NCBI GenBank assembly: GCA_023413135.1
Contig: JAEZQK010000033.1
Location: 1 to 21,086, forward strand
Direction of reading: 5' to 3'
DNA: 21,086 bases
From: Bacillota bacterium
GTDB taxonomy: Bacteria > Bacillota > Clostridia > Christensenellales > Aristaeellaceae
Shown here: positions 1 to 7,709 of the stretch, piece after piece
How the letters are laid out: each line of letters begins with the position of its first letter
How positions within the stretch are numbered: position 1 is the stretch's first letter
Position numbers and translations under genes: made by a program
The notes under the pieces: model-generated
Told to the model about the DNA's origin: nothing
Databases searched by the model: none
Seen by the model: only the letters and a program-made list of their open reading frames with translations

Positions 1-134
1 TCGGGGGAGGATTCCGCGCGCTCCCATTTGGAGACCGCCTGCCTGCTGATGCCCAGCCGCATGGCCAGTTCTTCCTGGGAAAGGTTGCTTTGCTTGCGAA
101 GCTGGACGAGGCGATTGGCGATTTCCACGTTCAT
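1..134 (-). CDS. XRE-family HTH transcriptional regulator (N-terminus only, cut by window edge)
   Basis: The 44 visible residues begin MNVEIANRLVQLRKQSNLSQ and continue with a helix-turn-helix in which EELAMRLGIS and RQAVSKWERAESSP are the recognition region. This is the classic Cro/CI-type HTH_3 fold, and the RQAVSKWERG-like string is typical of Bacillota regulators. The chosen ATG at 134 has a GAAAGGA-like ribosome binding site about 9 bases upstream. The C-terminal part, which would show whether there is a sensor or membrane domain, lies outside the window, so the target and signal are unknown. The 148-bp gap to the next gene holds two small hairpins (201-215 and 218-232) but no promoter I would defend. 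Confidence 0.85.
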   Translation of the reverse strand, partial: MNVEIANRLVQLRKQSNLSQEELAMRLGISRQAVSKWERAESSP

Positions 135-282
135 GTTGATGCATCCTTTCTTGTTGGTACGGCCAAAGTATAACGGTTTCCCTGCCGGTTGCGCCACCTA
201 CTTTGCTTTTCAAAGCAGCAACTTTTGGTTGCAAAATCATTATAATTTCCATAGAATCAAGGATTTTACATAATTTAGCGTT

Positions 283-597
283 TCAAAGCGCCATTTCTGA
301 CGGATTCCACAAGTGACGCTTCATGTCCACCCGGCCGTCTTTCAAAAAGGCAACTCCTTCCGCTTTGAGCAGCGCCTGCTGCGCAATATATCCCGGTGCG
401 CAGCGCCCCTTAATATTCACCACCCGGTGGCAGGGAATATTGCGCCCCTCTTTCACGTTGGCCATGGCCTGGCCTGCCAGACGTCCGCCCCTTGGGACGC
501 CGGCGAGAAAAGCCAGCTGGCCGTAGGTTAATACCTTGCCAGGCGGAATCAAGGCGGCCAGAGCATAGATACGTTCATACAATTCTACTCTTGTCAT
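283..597 (-). CDS. MGMT/Ogt-family alkylguanine-DNA alkyltransferase, single-domain form
   Basis: This 104-aa protein matches the C-terminal DNA-binding/active-site domain of O6-alkylguanine-DNA alkyltransferases: PPGKVLTYGQLAFLAG (HTH entry), then NIPCHRVVN with the acceptor Cys at residue 56. The N-terminal ribonuclease-H-like domain of full-length Ogt/MGMT is absent, so its size resembles the alkyltransferase-like (ATL) proteins. Those have PWHR or similar in place of PCHR, whereas here the reactive Cys is kept, so true dealkylation is possible. The ATG at 597 is preferred over an upstream TTG at 633 because AAAGGA lies 6 bases before it and the family N-terminus starts there. It lies 39 bp after the ApbE gene and is probably cotranscribed with it. 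Confidence 0.85.
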   Translation of the reverse strand: MTRVELYERIYALAALIPPGKVLTYGQLAFLAGVPRGGRLAGQAMANVKEGRNIPCHRVVNIKGRCAPGYIAQQALLKAEGVAFLKDGRVDMKRHLWNPSEMAL

Positions 598-636
598 GTG
601 TATTCCTTTTTTGATCGCGTCCTTCGCCGCCAATGA

Positions 637-1713
637 TTACTGCGCAGTGGCGCCCTTGGATAACGCAATGGAGCTAAGACCGTCCGTCATCTGGATGGTA
701 CCGTCCAAAAGCACCCACAGCGCGTCCACTTCAGGCAGGGAATCGATGAGTGCGCGCCCTTCCTCATAAGGCATCATAAACAGCGTGGTGGACAGGAAAT
801 CCGCCAATGTGGAACTTTCCGTCACGATGGTGACGGAGGCCATGTGCCGGGCGGGAAAAAGCGTATCCGGATCGATGAGATGATGATAGCGGACACCATC
901 TATCTCATAATACCGTTCGTTGATACCGCTGGTGACAACGCTCAAATCGCGCAGGAACAGCGTTTCCACAGGCGGCGCATCGGAATAGGCGGACGAAAAC
1001 GGATCCTGGATGCCCACGCCCCAGGCGTTGCGCCCATCCTGGGGCTTGTCGCCGGCCCGCACATTTCCCCCGGCATTGATGATGAAGGATGTCATAGGGG
1101 AGGAAAGGAGCTGCTGGGCCGCCGATTCCGCGGCATACCCCTTGGCTACCGCGCCTACGTCCAGAGACAATTCAGGGTCTTCAAAAAATACGGTGCTGTT
1201 TTCCTCGTCCAGGATCACCTTGTCCATATCCGTATGGGCGGCGGCTGCCTGCAAATCTGCAAGCTCCGGAACGGTAGCGTTTGCCGGATCGTTTTCGGCG
1301 ATATCCCGGTGGTCATGCCAGATGTTCAGCACGCTGCCCAAGGCGATATTTGTTGTACCGGGATACTTTTTCTGCATATCGCGGCAGTAAACAAGCACTT
1401 CCATCAATTCCGGCGCCACTTTGACCGGTTCCTGCGCCGCCTTCTCGTTGACGGTATATATATTGTTGATGCCCTCGTAAGCATTATATTTATCAAACAG
1501 GCGGTGCAGGTAGATAAAACGGTCCTGTACCGTTTGGAATGCGCTGTCGAATGTTTCCTGATCCGGCGCGTAGCCGATCAGAGATATAATGGTATCGAAT
1601 GCATTGAAAAAATGGTTGGTGAAGCGCTTGGGTTCCGCCGCCTTAGCGCTGGGGAACAGGACAAATACCGGTATGAGCAGGGCTGTCAGCAACAAGCGCA
1701 GGACTTTTTTCAT
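637..1713 (-). CDS. apbE: ApbE-family FAD:protein FMN transferase (secreted)
   Basis: The 358-aa product has a hydrophobic N-terminal signal (residues 4-26, ending SAKAAEP) with no lipobox Cys, so it is probably secreted or signal-anchored rather than a lipoprotein. ApbE hallmarks are visible: LDVGAVAKGYA (184-194), NAGGN (213-217), HHLIDPDT (277-284) and STLADFLSTTLFMM (301-314, with Asp305 at the metal-binding position). ApbE enzymes use FAD and Mg2+ to link FMN to a Thr in target proteins outside the membrane. The gene upstream on the same strand (2008-2535) encodes a secreted protein with a motif resembling such a target. AAGGAGG lies 5 bases before the ATG. No promoter of its own was convincing, so read-through from the upstream gene is likely. 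Confidence 0.93.
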   Translation of the reverse strand: MKKVLRLLLTALLIPVFVLFPSAKAAEPKRFTNHFFNAFDTIISLIGYAPDQETFDSAFQTVQDRFIYLHRLFDKYNAYEGINNIYTVNEKAAQEPVKVAPELMEVLVYCRDMQKKYPGTTNIALGSVLNIWHDHRDIAENDPANATVPELADLQAAAAHTDMDKVILDEENSTVFFEDPELSLDVGAVAKGYAAESAAQQLLSSPMTSFIINAGGNVRAGDKPQDGRNAWGVGIQDPFSSAYSDAPPVETLFLRDLSVVTSGINERYYEIDGVRYHHLIDPDTLFPARHMASVTIVTESSTLADFLSTTLFMMPYEEGRALIDSLPEVDALWVLLDGTIQMTDGLSSIALSKGATAQ

Positions 1714-1764
1714 GATGGCCTCCTTGGCGCAAATGGTAAGGCAATTGCAAAATGTTTTATTTTG

Positions 1765-1789
1765 CGGGCGAACGCAGTTCGCCCCTACA
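1765..1789 (-). repeat. GTAGGGGCG palindromic repeat, copy 1 (inverted orientation)
   Basis: Read on the minus strand this is TGTAGGGGCGA, a 7-base centre ACTGCGT, then TCGCCCG. It folds as GGGCGA-AC / GT-TCGCCC with loop TGC. It has the same outer sequence as the copies at 1825, 1864 and 20727 but different, still self-complementary, inner bases. Confidence 0.8.
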
Positions 1790-1824
1790 AATATGCTTTA
1801 TTTTTTATATTGTGTTATGCCATC

Positions 1825-1902
1825 CGTAGGGGCGACCTGTGGTCGCCCGTATATTTTGCATCTCGTAGGGGCGACCTGTGGTCGCCCGCGTATTTTGCAT
1901 CT
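1825..1902 (+). repeat. Tandem pair of 39-bp units, each carrying a GTAGGGGCG palindrome (copies 2 and 3)
   Basis: Units 1825-1863 and 1864-1902 differ at only two positions. Each starts with CGTAGGGGCGA, the centre CCTGTGG and TCGCCCG, a hairpin with loop TGT. Each then continues with an AT-rich tail ending TTTTGCATCT. They lie in the gap between the FMN-motif gene and apbE. Confidence 0.85.
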
Positions 1903-1937
1903 CCAGTATTATATCATAAACCCTATCATAAACCCAA

Positions 1938-1962
1938 CTGCCCACGGCAACGCCGTGGGCAG
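1938..1962 (-). terminator. Perfect 11-bp hairpin downstream of the secreted FMN-motif gene, possible weak terminator
   Basis: CTGCCCACGGC and GCCGTGGGCAG flank an AAC loop (plus-strand reading). On the minus strand it lies about 45 bases after the stop of the 2008-2535 gene and is followed by TTGGGTTTATG, which is only a poor U-tract. It may attenuate rather than end transcription into apbE, or it may be another intergenic palindrome. Confidence 0.4.
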
Positions 1963-2007
1963 CAAAAGTTTCTTTTGTACGATTGAAATCAAGTACCTTT
2001 TTAAAAC

Positions 2008-2535
2008 TTACTTCGCGGTGGCCTGGGCGTAGGCCTTCTCCAGCGCTTCGATCAGCTCAACCAGATGCATGGTGGCGCCGGCTTTCAGGTCTTCGGCCAC
2101 GGCACTGTTCTTGTCTTCGCTGACGCCGGCCAGCACCTGCTCCAGCGTTTTGCCGGTGCAGAAAGCGGACAGAGCATCGGCCTGCTCGTTCCATTCTTTG
2201 CCGATGGGGGAGGCCTTCTTCATGCCGTAGGCTTCCTTCAATTCCTGCTTGCTTTGGAAAGCGGCGGCCAAATCGGCGGTGATTTCGCCCTTGGCATTGA
2301 AGCCCACCTTGGTCTGGGCCACGTCAAAGATAGCAGCGGTGATGACGCCGCTGTCATCCACTATCACGGTGCAGATGGTGGTATTCACCTGGGCAACGCC
2401 ATCGGCTTCCGCAGTGGCGGCCTTGGAGGAACCGATACCGGTGACAACACCCAAACCGAGGGTATCGGCCATGGCGCCGGCGATAAGGGTAGTGGACAGA
2501 ACCAGGGCAAGAGCAAGGACAAGCAGCTTCTTCAT
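2008..2535 (-). CDS. Secreted protein with FMN-attachment-like motif, candidate ApbE substrate
   Basis: This 175-aa protein has a clear signal peptide (MKKLLVLALALVLSTTLIAG, predicted cut after AMA at residue 23, no lipobox Cys). The mature part begins with a Gly/Val stretch (TLGLGVVTGIGSSK) typical of a family of exported clostridial proteins I recognise by pattern but cannot name. Near the C-terminus, residues 149-155 read D-L-K-A-G-A-T. The flavinylation motif recognised by ApbE is D-x-x-(S/T)-G-A-T with FMN on the final Thr; here Ala152 replaces the Ser/Thr and Thr155 is kept. Its neighbour on the same strand is apbE. Inference: a periplasm-side or extracellular flavoprotein used in electron transfer. 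The ATG follows AAAGGGG, 9 bases away. The annotation as a secreted protein is firm; flavinylation is a hypothesis. Confidence 0.75.
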   Translation of the reverse strand: MKKLLVLALALVLSTTLIAGAMADTLGLGVVTGIGSSKAATAEADGVAQVNTTICTVIVDDSGVITAAIFDVAQTKVGFNAKGEITADLAAAFQSKQELKEAYGMKKASPIGKEWNEQADALSAFCTGKTLEQVLAGVSEDKNSAVAEDLKAGATMHLVELIEALEKAYAQATAK

Positions 2536-2587
2536 GAGAGTATACCCCTTTCATTAGCAGGAGACAGACGCTCCGTCTACTTTCCAT

Positions 2588-2616
2588 ATCATACACTATT
2601 GTTAATATAATATCAA
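2588..2616 (-). promoter_or_regulatory. Sigma-A-type promoter for the secreted FMN-motif gene
   Basis: On the minus strand, TTGATA (2611-2616) and TATGAT (2588-2593) are separated by exactly 17 bases. It lies between the end of gatB and the ATG at 2535, giving a leader of about 45-50 nt. It separates this gene from the amidotransferase operon. Confidence 0.7.
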
Positions 2617-2645
2617 CAAGCTTGTGAAAATTTTCTCTAAAACGG

Positions 2646-4073
2646 TTATGCTTTGTCCAGCTCCACTTGCAAGAGTTCCTGCAGCTTCACCGGGTTGGCC
2701 TTGCCCTGGGTAATGGCCATTGCCTGCCCCATCAGCGCCTTTAACATGTTGACCTTCCCCTTTTTATAGCCTTCCAGCATCTTCGGGTTTTGGGCGATGG
2801 CCTCCTTCACGGCAGACAAAAGGGCATCGCTGTCGCTTAACTGGTATAACCCCTGCTCGCTTATGATCTCCTCCGGGTCACGGTCCTGCTCCCACATGAT
2901 GGCCAGCACCTTTTTGCCGGCGGAGGAGTTGACCTGGCCTTCATCAATCAGGCCGGCCAGCTTGGCCAGATGAGCGGGTGCAATGGGGATATCCACGCTT
3001 TCCGGCGGCAGCAAACGGAAGATCTCCGTGATAAGCAGGTTGCAAAGGGTCACGGGTGCATGGGTCAATGACGCCGCCGTTTCAAAATAATCGGCAATTT
3101 CCTTTTGCCCGGTCAACTGCTCCGCTGCATAGGCCGAAAGGCCGAAATCCCGCATATATACGGCCTTGCGTGCATCCGGCAGGACAGGTATTTCCTCCCT
3201 CAGCGATTCGATGCGCGTAAGCGGCGTCTCGATGGGCATCAGGTCCGGGTCGGGGAAATAGCGGTAGTCGTTAGCATCTTCCTTTAAGCGCATGGAATAG
3301 GTTTGCCCCGTTGCCTGGTCAAAGCGGCGCGTCTCCTGCACGATCTTCTCGCCCTTTTCAACCGCTTCCACCTGGCGGATATACTCCTGCTCAATGGCTT
3401 TTGCAACCGATTGAAAGGAGTTCAGGTTTTTCATTTCCGTCCGGGTGCCTAGGGCTGTTTCTCCCTTTTTGCGTACCGACAGGTTCACATCGCAGCGAAG
3501 GGAGCCCTCGTTCATTTTGCAGTCGGATATGCCGGTATAGGAGATCACGGCCTTGAGCTTTTGCAGATAGGCAGCGGCCTCTTTCGCGGAGCGGATGTCC
3601 GGCTCGGAGACGATCTCGATCAATGGCACGCCGCAGCGGTTGCAGTCCACCAGCGTTCCGCGCTTGTCATCGTGGATCAGCTTGCCCGCGTCTTCCTCGA
3701 TGTGGATGCGGGTAATGCCGATTTTCTTTTGCCCCTCCGGCGTCTCGATGAGAAGGTGGCCGTGGTGGCACAGCGGCAGGTCGTACTGGGAGATTTGGTA
3801 CGCCTTGGGCAGGTCGGGATAGAAGTAATTTTTCCGGTCCTGCTTGGAATAGGGCTCAATTTGACAGTTGGTGGCAAGGCCCGCCTTGATGGCGAAATGA
3901 ACTACTTCCCCGTTCAAGACCGGCAGCGTGCCGGGCATGCCCATACAGACCGGGCAGCACTGGGTATTGGGGGCCGCGCCGAAATCTGTAGGGCAGGAGC
4001 AGAAGATCTTCGACTTTGTTTTCAGCTCCACGTGCACTTCCAGGCCGATGACCATTTCATAATCTTTCAGCAT
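2646..4073 (-). CDS. gatB: Asp-tRNA(Asn)/Glu-tRNA(Gln) amidotransferase subunit B
   Basis: The protein is full length (475 aa). GatB binds the misacylated tRNA, phosphorylates the Asp/Glu side chain and receives ammonia from GatA. Visible features are MVIGLEVHVEL near the N-terminus, a Cys pair CSC (25, 27) and CCPVC (to residue 43) that would bind zinc, HIEEDAGKLIHD, and YRYFPDPDLMPI. The C-terminal YqeY-like helical domain ends at VELDKA. The ATG at 4073 overlaps the gatA stop as TGATG. A TTG one codon upstream (4076) is closer to the ideal distance from the AGGAGG and is an alternative start. It is the last gene of the T-box-controlled operon; I saw no clear terminator after it. Confidence 0.97.
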   Translation of the reverse strand: MLKDYEMVIGLEVHVELKTKSKIFCSCPTDFGAAPNTQCCPVCMGMPGTLPVLNGEVVHFAIKAGLATNCQIEPYSKQDRKNYFYPDLPKAYQISQYDLPLCHHGHLLIETPEGQKKIGITRIHIEEDAGKLIHDDKRGTLVDCNRCGVPLIEIVSEPDIRSAKEAAAYLQKLKAVISYTGISDCKMNEGSLRCDVNLSVRKKGETALGTRTEMKNLNSFQSVAKAIEQEYIRQVEAVEKGEKIVQETRRFDQATGQTYSMRLKEDANDYRYFPDPDLMPIETPLTRIESLREEIPVLPDARKAVYMRDFGLSAYAAEQLTGQKEIADYFETAASLTHAPVTLCNLLITEIFRLLPPESVDIPIAPAHLAKLAGLIDEGQVNSSAGKKVLAIMWEQDRDPEEIISEQGLYQLSDSDALLSAVKEAIAQNPKMLEGYKKGKVNMLKALMGQAMAITQGKANPVKLQELLQVELDKA

Positions 4074-5536
4074 CAAAACGCCACCTCCTTGAAGGCATGC
4101 CTGTTTTCCTGCTCATAGGCATGGGCGATGCGATAGAGCAGCGGTTCGGAGAAGGGCCGGCCCGTCAATTGCATGCCGATGGGCATCCCCATTTCGTCCG
4201 CCCCGCAGGGCACGGACAGCGCGGGAAGCCCCGCGATGCTCACCGGCACGGTGTAGATGTCCCCCAGGTACATCTCCAGGGGATTTTGCGTCTTTTCCCC
4301 TATTTTGTAGGCGGTGGTGGGTGCCACCGGCGACAAGACCGCCTGGCAGGAGGCGAATATATTAGAAAATTCCTCCATGATCTTGGTGCGCACCTTAAGC
4401 GCCTGTTTGTAATAGGCATCAAAATAACCGGCGCTTAGCGCGAAGGTGCCCAGCATGATGCGGCGCTTCACCTCCGGGCCAAAGCCCTGGCTGCGGGTTT
4501 TGATGTACAGGTCGCTTAAGTCTTCATACTCTTCCGCCCGGTAACCGTAGCGTACCCCATCAAACCTTGCCAGGTTGGAGGAGGCCTCGGCGGAGGAGAT
4601 CACATAATAAGCAGGCAGCGCATATTTCAGCGTTGGCAGCGATACTTCAACCAATTCAGCGCCCTGGGATGCGTACCAGGATGCCGCCTTTTCCACCGCG
4701 GATTTAACGGAAGCGTGTAAACCTTCCCCGAAAAACTCCTGGGGCACGGCGATGCGCAACCCTTTGACACCCTTTTGCATTTCCGACATATGGTCGGGGT
4801 AGTCCCGGTCCACGGAGGTGGAATCCTTGCCGTCATGGCCGCACAATGCGTTCAATACCAGGGCGGAATCCGAAACGGTCCTGGTCAGCGGGCCGATCTG
4901 GTCCAGTGAGGAGGCGAAAGCGATCAATCCGTAGCGGGATACGGAGCCGTAGGTGGGTTTCATGCCCACCACACCGCAGAAGGAAGCCGGCTGGCGGATG
5001 GAACCGCCGGTATCCGAGCCCAGGGCAAAAGGCGCTTCATTGGCCGCCACCGCCGCCGCGGCCCCACCGGAGGAGCCGCCGGGCACACGGGTTACATCCC
5101 TTGGGTTGCGGGTGATTTTGATGCTGGAATTTTCCGTGCTGGACCCCATGGCGAACTCATCCATGTTTAGCTTGCCCAGCAGCACGCACCCGGCCTCTTT
5201 CAATTTTTGGTACACCGTGGCGTCATAGGCAGGCTCGAAATTGCTCAGGATACGGCTGGCGCAGGTGGTTTTGATACCCTTGGTGCAGATGTTATCCTTG
5301 ATGCCCATGGGCACGCCGGCAAGGGGCGGCAGACTTTCCCCCTTCAGGCGGCGGCGGTCGATATCATCGGCGGTCTGTAATGCTTCTTCCGCTGTGACGG
5401 TGAGATATGCGCCTATATGCGGCTCCGCTTTTTCCATGCGGCTTAAATAGGATTGCGCTGCCTCCTTGGCAGACAAAGCCTTTGATTGAAGCAGTTTTGA
5501 TAGCTCCACTATGCTTAGGCGGGTGATGTCACTCAT
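4073..5536 (-). CDS. gatA: Asp-tRNA(Asn)/Glu-tRNA(Gln) amidotransferase subunit A (amidase/glutaminase)
   Basis: GatA hydrolyses glutamine and channels ammonia to GatB. The 487-aa product has the amidase-signature triad: Lys80 in GVPMGIKDN, the cis-Ser155 in PGGSSGGAAAAVAA, and nucleophile Ser179 in GSDTGGSIRQPA. These positions fit the usual family numbering only if translation starts at the ATG at 5536, not at the GTG at 5551. GAGGAGGGA lies just upstream and overlaps the stop codon of the AspRS-GatC gene, which points to translational coupling. The stop overlaps the gatB start by one base. Confidence 0.97.
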   Translation of the reverse strand: MSDITRLSIVELSKLLQSKALSAKEAAQSYLSRMEKAEPHIGAYLTVTAEEALQTADDIDRRRLKGESLPPLAGVPMGIKDNICTKGIKTTCASRILSNFEPAYDATVYQKLKEAGCVLLGKLNMDEFAMGSSTENSSIKITRNPRDVTRVPGGSSGGAAAAVAANEAPFALGSDTGGSIRQPASFCGVVGMKPTYGSVSRYGLIAFASSLDQIGPLTRTVSDSALVLNALCGHDGKDSTSVDRDYPDHMSEMQKGVKGLRIAVPQEFFGEGLHASVKSAVEKAASWYASQGAELVEVSLPTLKYALPAYYVISSAEASSNLARFDGVRYGYRAEEYEDLSDLYIKTRSQGFGPEVKRRIMLGTFALSAGYFDAYYKQALKVRTKIMEEFSNIFASCQAVLSPVAPTTAYKIGEKTQNPLEMYLGDIYTVPVSIAGLPALSVPCGADEMGMPIGMQLTGRPFSEPLLYRIAHAYEQENRHAFKEVAF

Positions 5537-5547
5537 AAAATCCCTCC

Positions 5548-7623
5548 TCACTCCACTGTCCGGGGTACGGTGATGAAGCCGCCCTCCCGGGTGGGGGCGC
5601 TTTGCAAAAGCGTGTCACGGTCAAATTCCATGAAGGGTATATCTTCCCTGAACACGTTGCTCACCTTAACCACATGGGCGGTGATGGGCACATCCTGCGT
5701 ATCCACTTCCGACAACTGGTCGGCAAAGGCGATGATGGCCTGCAATTCACTGCCCATCCGCGTTTGTTCCGCGGGAGTGAGATGCAGCTTTGCCAATGCC
5801 GCCACCTGCTCCACCTGGATTTGAGGCACGGCTTTGCGCTTAAGGGTACTTTCCTCCCCCTGCTTGGTGCCCAGCTTCAAAATATCCAGCTGCGCCTGGT
5901 CCACATAGTCCGGGGCCTCGGTCATCAGGCAGGAAGCATCCTTCGTCTTGGGGAAAGCGATCACATCCCGCAGGGAATCGGCACCCAGAAACAGCATCAC
6001 CAGCCGGTCCAGGCCGAAGGCAAACCCGCCATGGGGCGGCGTGCCGTACTGGAAGGCTTTCAATAGGAATCCGAAGCGCCTCTCCGACTCCTCCTTGGAA
6101 AAGCCCAGGGCCTGAAACATCTTCTCCTGTATGTCCCTTTGATGGATACGGATGGAGCCGCTGCCCAGCTCTACGCCGTTTAGTACCACGTCGTAGGCTT
6201 GGGCCCGTACACGTCCCGGATCGCTGACCAGGTAGGGGATATCCTCCGCGTAAGGCATGGTGAAGGGGTGATGGGCGGCTACGAACCGGCTTTCTTCCGG
6301 CGAGTACTCGAACTCCGGGAAATCCGTGATCAAAACGAACTGAAAGTCATCCTTCGGGCGCAGGCCCAGCATATCCCCCACCATCAGCCGCAGCCCGCAC
6401 AGCACCCGGCAGACAGTTTCAAACTTATCCGCGCAAAAGAGAATGAAATCCCCGGGTTTGGCTTCCATGCGGTCAAGAAGTGCGGTAAATTCCGCCTTGG
6501 TAAAATACTTTTGCAATATGGAGTTGATTTCTCCATTTTCCCGGATCAATATCCAGGCCATGCCCTTTGCGCCCAGGGAGACCGCCTTGTCCGTCAACTC
6601 CTCAATGGTGCTTCTTGCAAGCTTTTCTCCGCAGCCACGGCAGTTGATGGCCCGCACCAGCCCGCCCTGTTCGGTGACCTGCCGGAATACGGAAAAGGAG
6701 CAGGCCTTGGCAAGGTCAGTAAGGTCGACGATGGGCATTTGGAAGCGCAGGTCGGGCTTGTCACAGCCGTAGCGGTCCATGGCTTCCTGCCAGGTCATGC
6801 GCAGGAAGGGATGGGGAATATCCCTGCCCATGACGGTTTTGAAAATATAGGTGAACAGCTTGACAAGGTGTGTTAAAACGTCCTCCTGGTCCACAAAGGA
6901 CATTTCCATATCCACCTGTGTAAACTCCGGCTGCCGGTCGGCCCTCAAATCCTCATCCCTGAAGCACCTTGCCACCTGATAATACTTGTCGATGCCCCCC
7001 ACCATCAAAAGCTGCTTGAATATTTGAGGGCTTTGGGGCAGTGCGTAAAAGGTGCCGGGGTGCACGCGGCTGGGCACCAGGTAGTCCCGGGCACCTTCCG
7101 GGGTGGATTTGGTGAGGATGGGCGTTTCCACCTGCAAAAATCCGTCGGCATGCAGGTAATCCTCCGCCGCCTTTTGCGTAAGGTGGCGGAACTTCAGCGC
7201 GCTGAGCATGGCCGGGCGGCGGATGTCCAAAAAACGGTACTGCAGGCGCAGTTCCTCCCGCACCTTTGTATCCTCCTCCAGGGAGAAGGGCAGCGGCTTG
7301 GCCACGGAGAGGATCTCCAATTTCTCCGCCTTCAGCTCCACCGTGCCGGTGGCAATTTTCGGGTTCACCGTTTCCGCGTCCCGAAGCCGGATGGGACCGG
7401 AGACGGAAATTACCGACTGCATGCGCAGCCCTTCCGCCATTTGGAAGTGCTCCGGGGACACATTGCGGGCATCAAACACCACCTGCAAAACGCCTTCCCG
7501 GTCTTTTAAGTCAATGAACAGAACGCCGCCCATGTCGCGCTTGTTGAGCACCCATCCCGCGGCTGTTATGAATTGCCCGATGTGCTCTTCCCTAAGAGCC
7601 CCACAATAATGCGTGCGCTTCAA
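5548..7623 (-). CDS. aspS-gatC: Bifunctional aspartyl-tRNA synthetase / amidotransferase subunit C (AspRS-GatC fusion)
   Basis: Residues 1-586 are a complete bacterial AspRS: the N-terminal OB-fold anticodon domain (MKRTHYCGALREEHIG), class II motif 2 (CFRDEDLRADRQPEFTQVD, 220-238), the inserted GAD domain (about 300-405) and motif 3 (GFAFGLDRL, 533-541). After a short charged linker (about 587-598), residues 599-691 are a whole GatC (VEQVAALAKLHLTPAEQ, AIIAFADQL, FREDIPF, ending VPRTVE). The reading frame is continuous across the join, with no stop or second start needed. The start is TTG at 7623 with GGAGG 8 bases upstream; no ATG fits the family N-terminus. Physically joining AspRS to GatC should tether Asp-tRNA(Asn) formation to its amidation by GatA and GatB, encoded next. 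A bifunctional family model of this type is known to me, so the fusion is rare but not new. Confidence 0.95.
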   Translation of the reverse strand: MKRTHYCGALREEHIGQFITAAGWVLNKRDMGGVLFIDLKDREGVLQVVFDARNVSPEHFQMAEGLRMQSVISVSGPIRLRDAETVNPKIATGTVELKAEKLEILSVAKPLPFSLEEDTKVREELRLQYRFLDIRRPAMLSALKFRHLTQKAAEDYLHADGFLQVETPILTKSTPEGARDYLVPSRVHPGTFYALPQSPQIFKQLLMVGGIDKYYQVARCFRDEDLRADRQPEFTQVDMEMSFVDQEDVLTHLVKLFTYIFKTVMGRDIPHPFLRMTWQEAMDRYGCDKPDLRFQMPIVDLTDLAKACSFSVFRQVTEQGGLVRAINCRGCGEKLARSTIEELTDKAVSLGAKGMAWILIRENGEINSILQKYFTKAEFTALLDRMEAKPGDFILFCADKFETVCRVLCGLRLMVGDMLGLRPKDDFQFVLITDFPEFEYSPEESRFVAAHHPFTMPYAEDIPYLVSDPGRVRAQAYDVVLNGVELGSGSIRIHQRDIQEKMFQALGFSKEESERRFGFLLKAFQYGTPPHGGFAFGLDRLVMLFLGADSLRDVIAFPKTKDASCLMTEAPDYVDQAQLDILKLGTKQGEESTLKRKAVPQIQVEQVAALAKLHLTPAEQTRMGSELQAIIAFADQLSEVDTQDVPITAHVVKVSNVFREDIPFMEFDRDTLLQSAPTREGGFITVPRTVE

Positions 7624-7668
7624 CTGTCTTTCCTCCCCTTAGCGTAAGCCTCAAAAGCATTTGGGTAT

Positions 7669-7709
7669 AAAAAAACGCCTTTCAATCCCTAATTCGGGAC
7701 GAAAGACGT
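7669..7709 (-). terminator. Intrinsic terminator of the T-box leader
   Basis: On the minus strand ACGTCTTTCGTCCC pairs with GGGATTGAAAGGCGT (14 pairs, one bulge) across a GAATTA loop, followed by seven U. It is mutually exclusive with the antiterminator that uses GGGTGGCACCGCG. Confidence 0.88.

Noticed and set aside
201..232. Two adjacent small hairpins (CTTTG-CTTTT-CAAAG and GCAAC-TTTTG-GTTGC)
   Set aside because: Stems are only 5 bp with no U-run or recognisable operator symmetry relative to a promoter.
1825..1902. CRISPR array from the 39-bp tandem
   Set aside because: There are only two directly abutting units with no unique spacers and no cas genes.
844..1986. Long plus-strand open frame (380 codons)
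   Set aside because: It is the opposite strand of apbE and runs on through the GTAGGGGCG repeats; its protein has no family features, while apbE has all its motifs.
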